From contig CM060962.1 in NCBI GenBank assembly GCA_030765045.1, positions 210,450,136 through 210,514,135 on the forward strand: a stretch of 64,000 nt of DNA, written 5' to 3'. The position numbers and the translations under genes are program-made. Positions 45,556 through 57,396 of the stretch are shown piece after piece. The stretch comes from Tenodera sinensis. Its lineage: Eukaryota; Arthropoda; Insecta; Mantodea; Mantidae. The stretch's first letter is position 1, and each line of letters starts with the position of its first letter. Below the pieces are notes generated by a model that saw nothing but the letters and a program-made list of their open reading frames with translations, searched no databases and was not told where the DNA came from.

Positions 45556-46844
45556 AATCAGTCCAGAATTCTGCTCATAAAAGCAAGGTCATATTTGGTG
45601 GTCGTCAAATCTGGTAGTTTTCTTGGTGGTCGTGGATTTGCTCCAAATTTGACTGCCTCTGTTGTGCAAACAGAGTTTGCTAGCTTATCCAGCCATGTCC
45701 ACAATCTTTGCCTTCATATCACTGAGTAAATTGTTCTATTCTGTAGGTATGAGAGGGCCATTGTTCTCTGATTCGTCCGCAGTGGGCATTCCAATAGTGC
45801 ATGCTCGGGCATATCCACTGCATCACAGCAACAGTTGTTATTCTCCCTTTGTCCAAATCGCATGAAGTATGAGCCATAGGGTCCATGGCCTGTAATGTAA
45901 TGAATTAATCCTTTTGAGGGCTTAAAGTACCTTATACAAAGTCTCTCGTCAATATTCAGAAAAATGCCATAAGTTCTTCTATCCATGCTGCTTGCTTCCC
46001 ATTCATCTTGCCACTCACTTATGAGATGCTCTCTAATATATAGTCTGTCCTCCACTGGAGCTCCTGCAATTTGCACAGCTCGCACTGGGTGCTGGTGGCA
46101 GAGCTAGTAGCAGGCAGCTCGCCTTCTAATTTCCAGGTCGAGTGGTAGGATACCAAAGGTCATCTGTCGGGGTAGTTAAAAAATCCCCAGCGAAACAAAT
46201 CAGTACCTGAAGGCGACGCACTTCTCATTTCACAGTGGCTAAGTACAGCCTATGTGCCCAGGCACTTGCTGCATGAGCCATCACTGAGGTCAAGATGATG
46301 ACATTATTGTACAGACGAATAGCTGTATAAGGGATTGTCCCAAAGTTTTGTGCTAGGCACGCAAGTTTACCCATGAGGGCAAGTGCCTTCCCCGCTGTTT
46401 CCATTATGTGCTGCCTAAACAACAGGACTTCTTCTAAGTTTATGCCCAGATGTCTGATATGATTACATCTTTGTATTTTTATCCCATTAAGGGATATAGC
46501 TGGATATCTTTTTAGCTTGCCTCTTAGAAGTACATACTTAGTCTTTGCTGGGGAGACTGCCAACTTGTGCTCCGCGCATTCCCGGTGAACAGCATCCAGG
46601 GTGTGTGCAGCATGGCATTCCAATAGCATTCAGGAATTACCAGTAATAATGATGGCAACATCATCAGCATATGCAGTGTGCCTACTGACTGCTCCTGTCT
46701 GATTTAGTTACTGTAGGATCGGTTCGAGCCCTATATCCCACAGTATAGGCCTGCATACTGAACCCTGTGGACATCCTTTAGTTATTGAAGGTCATGTAAA
46801 ATTGCCTTTCTATTATGACAGTAATCCCAAAGGACCATATATAG

Positions 46845-49224
46845 TTAAATAAGGAAATAATGAAGCTATTAACAGTGAAGCAACAAGAATCTAAAGTAAG
46901 AACAAATTAAAACTAAAAGCTTCACTTATCTTAGTAATATTGCAAGTTCTTTGGTGCTGACACATTTTGTGTTGACTCCAACTCATTCTCAAAGCTATAC
47001 AAACAAATTAGTTACCATAGCTACTGATGCTCATTTTAATCACCAATCTCTGAAAAAAAAAAAACCTATAAATGCAATCTATTGGAGGTATTTAAAAATT
47101 CATAATATGGTTCCTGTTTTTTAAAATAAATATCTTTTCCCAAACCATTAAATCTATAGGTCCACTTAATTGTTTTAATAATTTAACCTCTGAATTAATT
47201 TCACGATTAAATGACCAAAAATGATCTGCCACAGCTGATTTATCAGTTTGGTTATATTTAATATTTCTAAAATGCTCTTTTATTCTGGTTTCTAAATGAG
47301 TTTAGTTTTGCCAATATAAACCTTATCACAATCCAAACAGCTAAATTGATAAATGCCAGATTTTTTATAATTTGCAATTTTATCTTTTTTAGAAAACATT
47401 TAGTAAATTTTGTATATTAAATTTATTTTGAGGGACCAAACTTATTCCATATTCTTTAAACATTTTTGTAAATTTTTTATTGGCCCACAGATTGTAAGTA
47501 AACTTTTTAAAAATGCAATTATCTTTTATTTTTTTGAGGGTAGATACCTCTTTAACAGCCATTTGATACTTAAAGTTTTCTATCTTTTTATGTATAAAAT
47601 CTGTATTAAAATCATTAATTACTGTAGTGTTAATAACATGTTTATATTCTATGTCAAATTCTTCTTTATTAAGGGGTATATTTATTAACCTATAAATTAC
47701 ACTATTGAAAACAGCAAATTTATGTGCAAAAAGGATTAAAACTTTTGTTTTTTATGTAATTATCATTGTGAGTAGATTTTCTATAAATGCCAAAGTTCAA
47801 TTTATTGTTAAGTCTTTTAAATTTTAAGTCTAGGAATGGAAGGCATCCATTATTTTCGACTTCCAAAGTGAATTGTATGGCTTTATCCTGTAAATTTAAA
47901 AGTTTTAAAGCAACATTTATGTGTTTTTTAGGGACAACAGCAAAAATGTCATTCACATATCTATACCATATTTTAAAAATTAGAGGGAATGATTTTATAA
48001 TTTGAGGTTCAAAAAAGCTCATGAAAAGATTAGCAAGAAATGGTGAAAGTAGACTACCCATTGCCAAGCCAGAGGTTTGTTGAAAAAAAAAATTACCATT
48101 AAAACTAAAGAAATTGTGATCTAAACAAAGATCTGTAAGTTTTACAAAATCATCTATTAATTCTTTGTTTAATTCTAAAGAATTTAATCATTTTTTTAAA
48201 AAAATCAAAAGCTTTTTTTTAGGAATACTAGGAAATAAAGCTGTTACATCAAAAGAAACGAGTTTATCACTCTCAGACAATACTATATTGCTTATCTTTT
48301 CTACTAATTCAAAAGAACTTTCAAACTGATCAAAGCTACTGAATTTTTTATTTAACCATTTTGCTAAATTATACATAGGTGAATTTATACAATTTATAAT
48401 TGGTCTCATTTTATTTCCTAGTTTGTGAATTTTAGGAAGTGCATACCATCTGGGTAAAGCTGGATTATTAACTTTTAAAATACTTTTTTCTTTGTTAGGT
48501 ATCATTTTCACTACATTGAGAATTTTATTAAAAGTTAAAGTGCATGACTTTAAAGGATCATTATCAATTTTTAAGTAATTTTCACTTTCAAGAAGAGGAT
48601 TAATGACTTCATTGTTAGAAATCCAGCATTAGCTAACAACAACAACAACTTTCAAGATGAAGTTCTACTCTATTTAATACAATCAGATTGATCTAAAATT
48701 ACAATTTTATTGCCTTTGTCAGTATAAATTAGTATAAATTACGTCCTTTTCATTCAATGATTTAATATTCTGATTATTATGATTACTTTTAGGATGATTC
48801 TTATATATATCTTTCAAAATTTTAGTGCATTTCATTTTAAACAAAGATTTATTAATTTAATTTAAATCTTGACTGGCAATTTCGATATCTGCAATAAAAT
48901 CGTCTGTATTTTTTGAAAAATTTACACAAGTTTTCATACCTTTATTTAGGAAATTTATTTCTTTGTCATTAAGGTTACAATTTGACAAATTAATTACATT
49001 ATTCGTTTGATTATTTGGTTTCTTTATATTCAATGTCTGTTGTTTTTGGCATAATCTATTCAGCTTGTTTTTTAACCTTTTTGTTTTTCTTTTCATGCTA
49101 AAATTTAGATACTCAAATAATTTAGATTCCAAATTAAGTTACCTAAAATACGCATTAATTTTAAATATAATGCAATATTACTAAGATAAGTGAAGCTTTT
49201 AGTTTCTTATTTGTTCTTACATTA
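46845..49224 (-). mobile_element. Penelope-like element (PLE) relic inserted in the LINE
   Basis: 2,380 bp flanked by GACCATATATAG at 46833-46844 and 49225-49236. On the - strand: an N-terminal coiled coil (49132-48857), RT with LPRWYALPKIHKLGNKMRPI (48450-48400), FDVTALFPSIP (near 48250), MAMGSLLSPFLANLFMS (48067-48015), and motif C as WYRYVNDIFAVVP. A GIY-YIG endonuclease start (SGIYQFSCLDCDKVYIGKT) lies near 47375-47310. RT of telomerase-related type plus GIY-YIG identifies a PLE. Motif C is YVND, not YVDD. Both ends carry AAAAGCTTCACTTATCTTAG-type sequence in opposite orientations. Confidence 0.85.
48599..48647 (+). repeat. Family F retroposon, 49-bp 3' stub in the PLE
   Basis: ATTAATGACTTCATTG and CCAGCATTAGCTAACAAC followed by AACAAC match the 3' end of 17383-17649. 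The flanks ACTTTCAAGAAGAGG (48584-48598) and ACTTTCAAGATGAAG (48648-48662) agree at 13 of 15 positions. Confidence 0.6.
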
Positions 49225-50600
49225 GACCATATATAGGTTCGCAGGGCAGTTCACATTGCAAAGTTCAGCAAATAGGGAGACCCACCATAGGTTGTTAAAC
49301 GCTCCCTCTATATCAATAAAGAGACCCAGCACATATTTATGTCAGCTTCCTCCACTATACTGATTGTGTGATTTACAGCATCCTCACACGATCTCCCGAT
49401 TCAGAAACCAAATTGGGTCGTTGTGAGGTATGCTGTTTCTCTAATTACCTGGAGCCTGTTGCAGATGAGCTTCTCCAGTAACTTGCTTATGCCATACAGG
49501 AGCGCAGAGCTGTATGAACCAGGTTGCTGGGAATCCTTCTCAAGCGCCTTCTTCAGAATCACTAGATTCACCTCTTTCTAGCTCCCTGGCACTTTGCCAC
49601 ACCTTAGGCACTCATAAAAATTGCACAAATAAGGCATTATGAGAGGACCAAGGGCTTTCAGAACCTCATTTCCAATACTGTCGGGGTTGGGGGCTTTTAT
49701 TTTCATACGTTTATCAATAGAAGCGAGTATCTTATCCTCTGTGAAGAGATTACAGGTTCCCTCTGTGTAATGTTCCTGTGTCATCTGTAGTCTCACCTGT
49801 CTTTGCATCAGGCTATCTTCCTGTTCATCATCTTGGGGAACTAATGTGTCCAGCAGAAGGTCCATGGTTTCAATGCAATTGTTTGTACTTGTACCATTCT
49901 GTTGGAGAAGGGTGCAGGAGGTATCACCTCCAAACTTCTCTCATACAATCCTATACGGTACACCCCATGGATCCCGTTGCAAGCAATACTCTGTGAACTT
50001 CTTCCAGTAGTTATACCTTCTTTGTGTCAATTGTTCCACATAAGCCTCTTTCCTGGGCCAGTAGATTAGAAGCCACGTGTCATGCTCCTGTGGAGTTTAT
50101 GCTTTCTGATATCATTTCCTGGCATTCTGAGCATTGCGTTGGAACCTTTGCAGATATCATTCCAGGGGGCATTCTGCTTATGCGAGCTGACACTGATGAT
50201 AGGGAAGGCAGCATCCATACTGCTCCTAATTGCTCTTTCAATATTGTCAGCTGCTGTTTGAATACTCACTCCTTCAGTGACCCATTCAGGCACAGTGAAT
50301 GTAGCTCTCAACCTACTTCAGTTAGCCTTCCTATAATTGTACCTCCAGGATACCTTATGTCGGTTATTACTTTGTGCCTTACATATTTGAATAAATATTG
50401 CATTGTGGTCACTTGTGGTCTGCTGGTCAGCCACATCCCAGTTCCATATAAGGTTCTCTGCCTGACGGTTAATAAGTGTGACATCTATATTTACTGTCAC
50501 CCCTATCCTCCCTACGTAAGCTGGTGGATTGTGGGGTTGATTGATAATTCGTAGTCCCAGAGCCATTAGGGTTTCCTCTAGGTTACTGCATCATTCATAC

Positions 50601-51120
50601 TGACAATGGCTATACCATAGGGGCGATTTGGCATTGGCATCCATTGTATAGATCAGGCACCCCCAACACACCGCATGCTCAGACGGAAGTAAAAGCCCTC
50701 AACTTCTGGGGTTCGGTTGCGGGCATGAAATGGGGGCTAGAGATTTACCACCTCAAAACTCCAGCAGATCACGGCTTTTAAGCCCGGAAGAAATCTCTAG
50801 CCTTAATTCTAACTCCGGCCGTGAAAGCTTCCAACTACTCAAGAAATGGAGGTGCTATAGTAGTGGGACTATGATTGTGTAAATTAACTTACACTTTTAC
50901 TGTCAATTACATAATAATGACAGCAGTATTTTATACACTTTAATACTGATAACTAATATAATATAAAATAAAATCTTATTGGCAGGAAATTCAATTAACA
51001 AAATACAAACACTTGTATAAAACTAATAAACTAAATAAATAATGTAATATGACATAGCACTTTCTTCTTGTTGGTAGTATGCAAGTCAACAAAGTAAAAA
51101 ATACAAATGAACAAAATATA
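50601..51120. other. LINE 5' remnant and unassigned sequence
   Basis: 50601-50660 may continue the LINE endonuclease. A GC-richer block follows, with GGCTAGAGATTT (about 50738) and its reverse complement AAATCTCTAGCC (about 50791), which could form a stem. Sequence beyond 50880 is AT-rich with nothing recognised. Confidence 0.4.
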
Positions 51121-51233
51121 TAATTTAAAAGGTGAGTCAATTAATAACACTAAACAACACTTACATTTATATTTTTCCGAATTATAAATGTAAGTGTTGT
51201 TTAGTGTTATTAATTGACTCACCTTTTAAATTA
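51121..51233. repeat. Perfect palindrome: 51-bp stem, 11-nt loop
   Basis: 51121-51171 is the exact reverse complement of 51183-51233 with an 11-base loop between. The arm contains AGGTGAGTCAATTAATAACA and AAACAACACTTACATTTATA. A related single arm is at about 52082-52126, at the other end of the neighbouring PLE fragment. Confidence 0.85.
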
Positions 51234-52076
51234 AATTGATTATAACAACACTGTTTCCAAACTTCTAAGAAAGGAAGAACAAAATATTCTTCAAATAAAA
51301 GTCTATGAGAACTACTCTTTCTTAGCCATCCGACAATCGCCATAATTTTTGCAGTTGTCTGTTTTCCACCAGCTGTTCAATACGTGGGACCATTGTTTGT
51401 GAGCTAACCAATCACAAACATGATTTCTAGTGTTCATCACATAACTGACTTCTGTGACGTGACTTTGTACACTTCAGTGATTCACAAATATAGGTTGTCC
51501 CAAACATGCACAAAATTCTTACTGCCCTCATATTTATCTGATTAATTGTACACAGTGACCAAATATACCTTGGCAAGACAAAAAGAAATTTAAAAACTGG
51601 ATTAAAAGAACACCCCTACTGCATAAAGTACAATCAGAATGAAAAATGAGCCATAACAGCGCATGTTTGGAATAATTACCATTACATTATTCAGTTAGCT
51701 AACCTTTCAGGATAGCAAGATACCTAACTGAGCCCTCAGTTTGGGACAACATTCACATGACAAAAAATTAGAACCAAACTGGGAATTTTGATTTTCCACC
51801 AATAGACCAGCTTAGCAGGTTCATATTACCACCACCAGAGACTTCCACCATCAATAGCATACCAGACGACACTACATCAGTCAGTTGAAAGCTGAGAGGG
51901 GGGAAAAAAGTTCTCAAAACATATCCTAACTCACAAAACTAAGTGGGGTATGCTGCAAACATAACTGATCTTTAATTAATGTGTTTAACCTTACTTGTTC
52001 AAAATGGAAAACACCTACTGGAATATCTTCCTTTCTTAGAAGTTTGAAAACTGTTGTTATAATCAATTTAATCTAA
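51229..52076 (+). pseudogene. Deleted PLE bounded by ~50-bp inverted repeats
   Basis: AATTGATTATAACAACA near 51234 and TTCTAAGAAAGGAAG near 51267 recur inverted at 52027-52076. Between them, near 51550-51610, one frame reads DQIYLGKTKRNLKTGLKEH, the heart of a PLE GIY-YIG domain. RT is absent. Inverted ends around an endonuclease remnant suggest a terminal-repeat rearrangement of a PLE. Confidence 0.55.
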
Positions 52077-52377
52077 AATTTAATTATAAATGTAAGTGTT
52101 GTTTAGCATTATTGACTTACCTTTTAGATTAAACCTACTGGAATGCCCAGAATTGAGGAAAGCTGTACCAAATGGGAAGATACATAATTTATATTGGTTG
52201 GCTAGGGAAAAATTGATGGATCAAAATCCTGCACATTAGACCAACAACAACTTTACTTGTTCAAAAAACTTCCAATGTTAATGAAAATTTAGAATGTTGA
52301 AACTGATAGAAGATGTTCAAACTGATGTTTGAAGATAGCTATATTGCTCAAAACTGATAGAATCAGTTAGAAGGGGA

Positions 52378-53394
52378 ACATCTTCCTAGATGTTCTGGTC
52401 TACAAGAAGCCGGACGGCAGCCTAGGTCACACGGTATACAGGAAACCAACACACACCAACCGCTACTTGGACGCCTCCAGTCACCACCATCCTACTCAAA
52501 AGAAGACAGCTATCTCCACCTTGTTTCACCGGGCTTTCGATATTGCGGATGAAGACCACATTAAGCAGGAACTTAAATACCTACGAGACACATTGCTAAA
52601 AAACGGATACAGTGATAACGACATCAAAAAGGCACGCAAGAAGGTTGAAAACAATCGAAACAACCCCCAACGCCTCACTCAAAGGATAGATAGCTGGCCG
52701 AACAAAGCCTACATACCATTCTACGGTTCCGTCTCAAACAAGATCTCCCGCATACTCGCTAGGTATAACATCAAGACCTTCTTCACGCCTCCAAAGAAGA
52801 TCCAAGAATACCTTAGGCCGGTAAAAGAACCACTTCGACTCAAGGTCCCAGGAGTGTACAGGATTCCTTGCAAATGTGGTAAAGTGTATGTAGACCAAAC
52901 AGGACGCACAATAGAAGAAAGGTGTAAAGAACATCAACGCAATATCAGGCTCCTACAACCAGATAAGTCAGCAGTGGCCGAGCATTGTATAGAGTATCTC
53001 CACAAACTAAACTTTGAAGACATCAAAGTTCTGGAGCATACGGATAAATACTGGGACAGAGTCATTAAGGAAGCCATTCAAATCAAACTACATCCAAACA
53101 ATTACAACAGGGACCGCAGACTTCAGCTAAGCCCTGCCTGGACAATAGCCATGAAACACATTCACAACAGCAACTATAGTGATTCTGGACCAAGTACTGA
53201 CCCTCAAGAAAACACTGTGGCCAGTGACAAACATAGCCCGAAACAGCAGGCCCAATCACAAATCGTCACCTGCTCATTGGCCAGGGTAACGCAACCCCCT
53301 CCCACCTAACATTGTATATATATGGGGAGCGGAAAACTAACGGTCATATTCATTCTGACAAAGGCCATGCTCAAAGGCCGAAAGCTCAATATTT
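52378..53394 (+). pseudogene. PLE 3' part: RT end and GIY-YIG endonuclease (5'-truncated)
   Basis: The coding frame is already open at 52378 (GNIFLDVLVYKKPDGSLGHT, VYRKPTHTNRYLDASSHHH) and runs to the stop at 53309, with 280 codons from ATG 52467. The RT C-terminus is followed by a linker and the GIY-YIG domain: GVYRIPCKCGKVYVDQTGRT at about residues 134-153, Arg/Glu/His in IEERCKEHQRN, and Glu/His in AVAEHCIEYLH. This frame has no internal stop. The 3' region carries a hammerhead-like motif (53355-53383). The piece is 5'-truncated, so it is not autonomous. Higher G+C than its surroundings suggests it is younger than the other PLE pieces. Confidence 0.85.
53355..53383 (+). ncRNA. Candidate hammerhead ribozyme remnant at the PLE 3' end
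   Basis: CTGACAA, then GGCC (53363-53366), a 9-nt loop, GGCC (53376-53379) and GAAA (53380-53383). This is the order of a hammerhead core: CUGANGA, stem II, GAAA. The core G at position 8 is A here. PLE terminal repeats are known to carry hammerhead ribozymes. I could not resolve stems I and III, so activity is doubtful. Confidence 0.4.
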
Positions 53395-54656
53395 TTAAAC
53401 CTCACATGGCTGATCGCCCGTGAAACTGTAATGAATAACGTGCGCTGTGAAAGCTTTAAATCTTACATAGTCCCCTCCTACTTCAATGCACTTTTTATAG
53501 CATCTCTGCCAGTCTTTGAACATGTGCTGCAGACCATTCTTTGTCAGGTCCTTGAGAATCACCTCACTTTTCTTGAGCACTGCTTCAGAGTTCTCAAATC
53601 GAATACCCCTAAGCTTTGCCTTTAGTGATGGGAATAAAAAAAAGTCACAGGGCACAAGGTCGGGGCTATAAGGTGAATGTGGTACACAGGTAATGTTGAA
53701 TCAAGCCAGAAACTCCATGACTTGATTTGTGACGTGAGGCCGTGCATTATCATGATGAAGTTGCCACCCAGTCCGAGAAAGTTCTGGTCATTTCTTTGCA
53801 ATGTGCTTTCTCAGTGTAGCCAATACTGATGTCTAGTATGCTGCTGTAACAGTAGTGCGAGGGGGAACTGCATGCTGGTAAATCATTCCATTACAGTCAA
53901 AAAATGTGATCGCCATCACTTTCCCTGCAGATGGAACAACTTTTGCCTTTTTGTGGTGCTGGAGAACTGGCGATTTCCACACTGTGCTGGCTTGTTTTCC
54001 TTCAGAATCATAATGATGCAGCCATGACTCATCACCGGTGATAATCAATTTAAAAAATGCATCCCCTCTATCAGCAAAGAGACACAGCACCTCACGGCTT
54101 GTCTCCATTCGCACAGCCTTTTGTTTGGAAGTCAACAGACATGGCACCCAACGAGCACAAACTCGGGTCATATGGAGATGGTAGTGCATAATTGTAAACA
54201 CACTGCCATATGAAATTCTCAACACTTCACTGAGGTTATGTAATGTTACATAATGTGATATCTCGGACAATCACAGCAGCTGTGTTGATGTTGATTTCAG
54301 TCACAGCAGAAGCCGAAACACCAAGCCCACCTTGCTTAATACTGACAAGTTGGCCTTCTTTAAAGTCCTTGAACCACCTAAACACTGTTGCACGAGGTAG
54401 TGCATCTTCACTGTACGCTTGCTTCAGCTTTTCATAATTTGATTGCACTGTACTGCTCCTCTCGCGTCACCTCCACTGTCTGGTATGCGAAATGCAAGTA
54501 GAGTCTACAAAATAGAGCATTACTACCAACCTACCAATATGAGAGTGCTGCTGCCTACCGACATTATGCATAAAAACCCAAATATTTATGTTACAGATAC
54601 GAAACTATCACAGAAGCTACTGGAAAAAATCAGTCTCAGTCTTTGTTGATCAGCCC
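53393..54656 (-). mobile_element. mariner-family transposon relic (DD34D-like)
   Basis: The 5' end (- strand) begins TACAAGGGCTGATCAACAAA near 54656. The transposase follows: NYEKLKQAYSEDALPRATVF with helix-turn-helix RWFKDFKEGQ, linker HMTRVCARWVPCLLT, first catalytic region ITGDESWLHHYDSE, second WQLHHDNARPHVTNQ (near 53770-53735), and third SPYSPDLVPCDFFLFPSLK. The end is CFTGDQPCEV-like at 53395. The two ends share GGCTGATC only in part. Frame breaks occur near 54240-54270 and 53660-53835, so it is inactive. Confidence 0.85.
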
Positions 54657-54969
54657 TTGTAATATAAAGGAAAATTTATAAACAGGCTTTCACAAGAGAC
54701 ATCTCACATAATTTGCAAAATTATTAATTCAATTTAACTCATTTTATTCACCATATGATATCAATACAGAAATATTGACTGTGATGTATTCATTTCTTCA
54801 TACATAACACATTGTTGAGCTAATGCTGGTAAATTGGTGACACATCAAGATTAGCATTACAAACTATGAGATTACATACATCGATACATTCAGTATTGGA
54901 CATGTCAAAATATAAACAAACACATATTTCCAGTCAAAGTTTTATGGCTGACCCTTATATTTGAGGTAA

Positions 54970-56060
54970 TCCTTGATGGAATAAAATCAGTGATTAATTA
55001 GATGTGCCTTGAGACATGATTTGAAATGATTAACTGGTTTTATTGCTTTGATGTAACTTGGCAGGTTATTATACAATTTAATGCCCAAGTGTAGAATACT
55101 TTTTTAATAGAGTGAGGTATTGTGATTGGTTACATGCAGATTTGTATTTTTTTGGGTGTTATGTTTAGGTACTGTGTTATTCATTGTAAATGGCGTATCA
55201 ACGGTGTTAATGTTCTAAGTATAAACATAGTTGCTTCCCGAATATAAATGCAGGGAAGTGGAAGGATACCTAATTTTCTAAACAGAGGTTTGCAGGATGA
55301 TTTTGGGCTCATGCCTTCTATGATTCTAATAACTTTTTTCTGTGCAACGAAGGCTGCCTTACTCAGTGGAGACCCACTCCAGCAGACTATGGTATATCTC
55401 AGTAATGAGTGGATATGCACAAAGTATGCCACCCTAACTGTTTCTTTTCTTGTACAAGTCATTAATACTCTAATCATGTAGCACAACAAAGTTTTTTGTT
55501 TATTACATTAATGTGAGTGTCCCAGTTCATATTACTTTGTACCCAGATGCTAAGGAATGTGATGGATTTAATTTTTAAGTGTGTGATTAAGGAGTTGTAC
55601 TTGAGGGGCAGGGTGATTTTTGTTCCTGTTAGTGTGCATATCCATTACTACAGTTTTTTCCATATTTATAATAAGGTTATTACATGTAAAATAATTTGTG
55701 ATTTTCTCACTGGTGTGCTGAATGGCAATTATAAATGCTTCTTTTTGGGTTGCTTTGATCAGAACATTTGTGTTATCAGCATATACTACAGTTTTTGTAG
55801 ATGGGTAATTTAACTGGAAGTTATTTACAAAAAGAAGAAATTAAATAGGACCTTATATGGAAACTTATGGAACCCCGATTTTACTTTCAGTGGACTGGAA
55901 CAATAATAGTTGATCTCAGATTTGTCGTTATATTTTAATTCCACTATTTGTATTCGATTACTCAGGTATGATTTTAGTGACTTCGTCAAATCAAGTAATA
56001 TAGTAATACATAATGCATAAGATACATATAAAAATAGGCAGTTTGGAACAATAGATAATA
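54970..56060 (-). pseudogene. CR1-like LINE ORF2 relic (RT to C-terminus)
   Basis: On the - strand: LKSYLSNRIQIVELKYNDKS after a deleted palm A, motif C read as TVVYADNTNVLI near 55770-55800, then after a frame change AYFVHIHSLLRYTIVCWSGS, AAFVAQKKVIRIIEGMSPKS and LGILPLPCIYIREATMFI (55240-55430). A 3' end follows near 54970-55100. Motif C is YADN in place of YADD, a loss of a catalytic Asp. Stops are frequent. Confidence 0.75.
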
Positions 56061-56088
56061 AATAATGAATAGACATATAATACATATT

Positions 56089-56436
56089 GACCGCCTCCTT
56101 AGCACAGTTGGTAGCGCACTTGCCTCTGGCGCGGAGGACCCGGGTTTGATCCCCGGTACCAGCATGGGGATTTTATCCCCTCTGGGAGGTCTGGCATGGG
56201 GTGCACTCAGCCTTGTTAGGTCCCGGGGGGACCAATTGAGGAGCTACTTGATGGAGAAGTAGCGGACCCAGGTCTAGAAGACCGCATAACTGGCCGGGAG
56301 GACTTGGGGCGCTGACCACTTCCCACCCTCCAGTACTGTACCTCACCAATGACGCCTGTAGTGGGCAGAGGTGGGGGATGCAGCGGCTGGGCGGTAGGCC
56401 TTGGCCCTTCATGGGCTGTGGATCCGGGGTTTAGTT
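56089..56436 (+). repeat. SINE family B, copy 3, with target-site duplication
   Basis: Full length: GACCGCCTCC start, TAGCACAGTTGGTAGCGCAC box A, GGTTTGATCCCCGG box B and end GGGGTTTAGTT. It is flanked by ATATAATACATATT at 56075-56088 and 56437-56450. This copy defines the family's ends: 348 bp with no poly(A) tail. Confidence 0.92.
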
Positions 56437-56458
56437 ATATAATACATATTACATAATA

Positions 56459-57396
56459 TCAAGAATTATTGGGACTACCGAGATCGGCGCCAAGAGAAGT
56501 GGCCTTGGTAGAGCTTGGGAAAACAAGAAGGAAAGGAATAATAATGGAGAGAATAATAAAATTTTGGTATAAATGTTTGGTTAAAGAAGATGGAGAAATT
56601 TTAAAATTGTGTATGAAGCAACAAAAAAATCTAGAGAATGAAAACAGTTGGTGGGCAGGGGTTGGAAAAATTATGGGGAAAATAGGAATGGGAGATATAT
56701 GGAAACTTGAAGAAAGAAATGAAAGTAATGTAGATAAACTAGTAAAGTGTAGGGTAGAAGACATAGAAAGGCAAGAGATATGGGGAAGTTTAGAAAACAA
56801 GAAATCATTGCAATTCTACAAGCAAATAAAAAGAGGATGGGGGCGAGAACCATATGTGGATTATTGTAACAGACAGGAAAAAGAAGGACTAGCGTGGATG
56901 AGAACAGGAGCAATATTTTTAAGAGGGACAAGAAGCGGTAAAATAGGAATATGTGAAATGTGCGGTGAGAAAGAAAGTATAGAACATTATTTGACAGAAT
57001 GTAAGGAATTAGCATTATGGAGGAAAAAGGTTTGGGAGAAAAAATGGGAAAAAATAGAGGGGAAAATGGTAGCCATAAAAATGTTAACAGTGAAAGAGGA
57101 AAGGAAGGTTAGAAGTATAGGTGAGTTTTTGAAGAAAGTAAGAGAAAAATGGGCAAGAAAAGTAAAGAGTGTAAATGAAGAAGGCAGAGTGGGGGAGAGG
57201 GACAATTAATTAATATAAGATGGAATAGATTGATCAGAGCTACCTGGGAGGCAAATGGCCTGGGTGCCATGCAAACCAAGGTAGCAATAAGGTTATGTAA
57301 AATTTGTATGTAGTTTAGGTTAGAGTAGGATAATTGTAAAAGTTATGTAAAAAATTGGTACAAATAAAATTCATTCATTCATTCATTCATTCATTT
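56459..57396 (+). pseudogene. LINE ORF2 C-terminal fragment with zinc finger and (ATTC)n tail
   Basis: From 56469 a 246-codon frame reads MGLPRSAPREVALVELGKTR and RIIKFWYKCLV, then charged helices, and CEMCGEKESIEHYLTEC (CX2CX7HX4C) at about residues 160-176, with a basic tail to 57209. About 150 bp of 3' untranslated sequence ends in (ATTC)n at 57367-57396. The LPRxxP...ELG start and terminal zinc finger match C-termini of some LINEs. The RT is missing. The open frame suggests 5'-truncated, moderately recent insertion. The clade is not certain. Confidence 0.65.

Larger units (their letters stand above)
45556..50600 (-). pseudogene. R1/Jockey-like LINE ORF2 relic, split by a Penelope-like element
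   Basis: On the - strand: endonuclease end with TSDHNAIFIQI (50440-50480), linker with NAPWNDICKGSN (50130-50165), RT entry APNPDSIGNEVLKALGPLIM (49620-49700), then the foreign element at 46845-49224. After it come motif B (GCPQGSV near 46770), the catalytic HTAYADDVAIIIT near 46650-46690, a thumb with HIRHLGINLEEVLLFRQHIM (46430-46480), and a C-terminal Cys/His cluster ending DMPEHALLECPLR near 45780-45815. Several stops and frame changes. The order is that of R1/Jockey-type ORF2. Confidence 0.8.

Noticed and set aside
57367..57396. Independent (ATTC)n microsatellite
   Set aside because: It sits exactly where the + strand LINE tail and the - strand CR1-like tail meet. It is better explained as a LINE 3' tail, though which LINE owns it is unclear.
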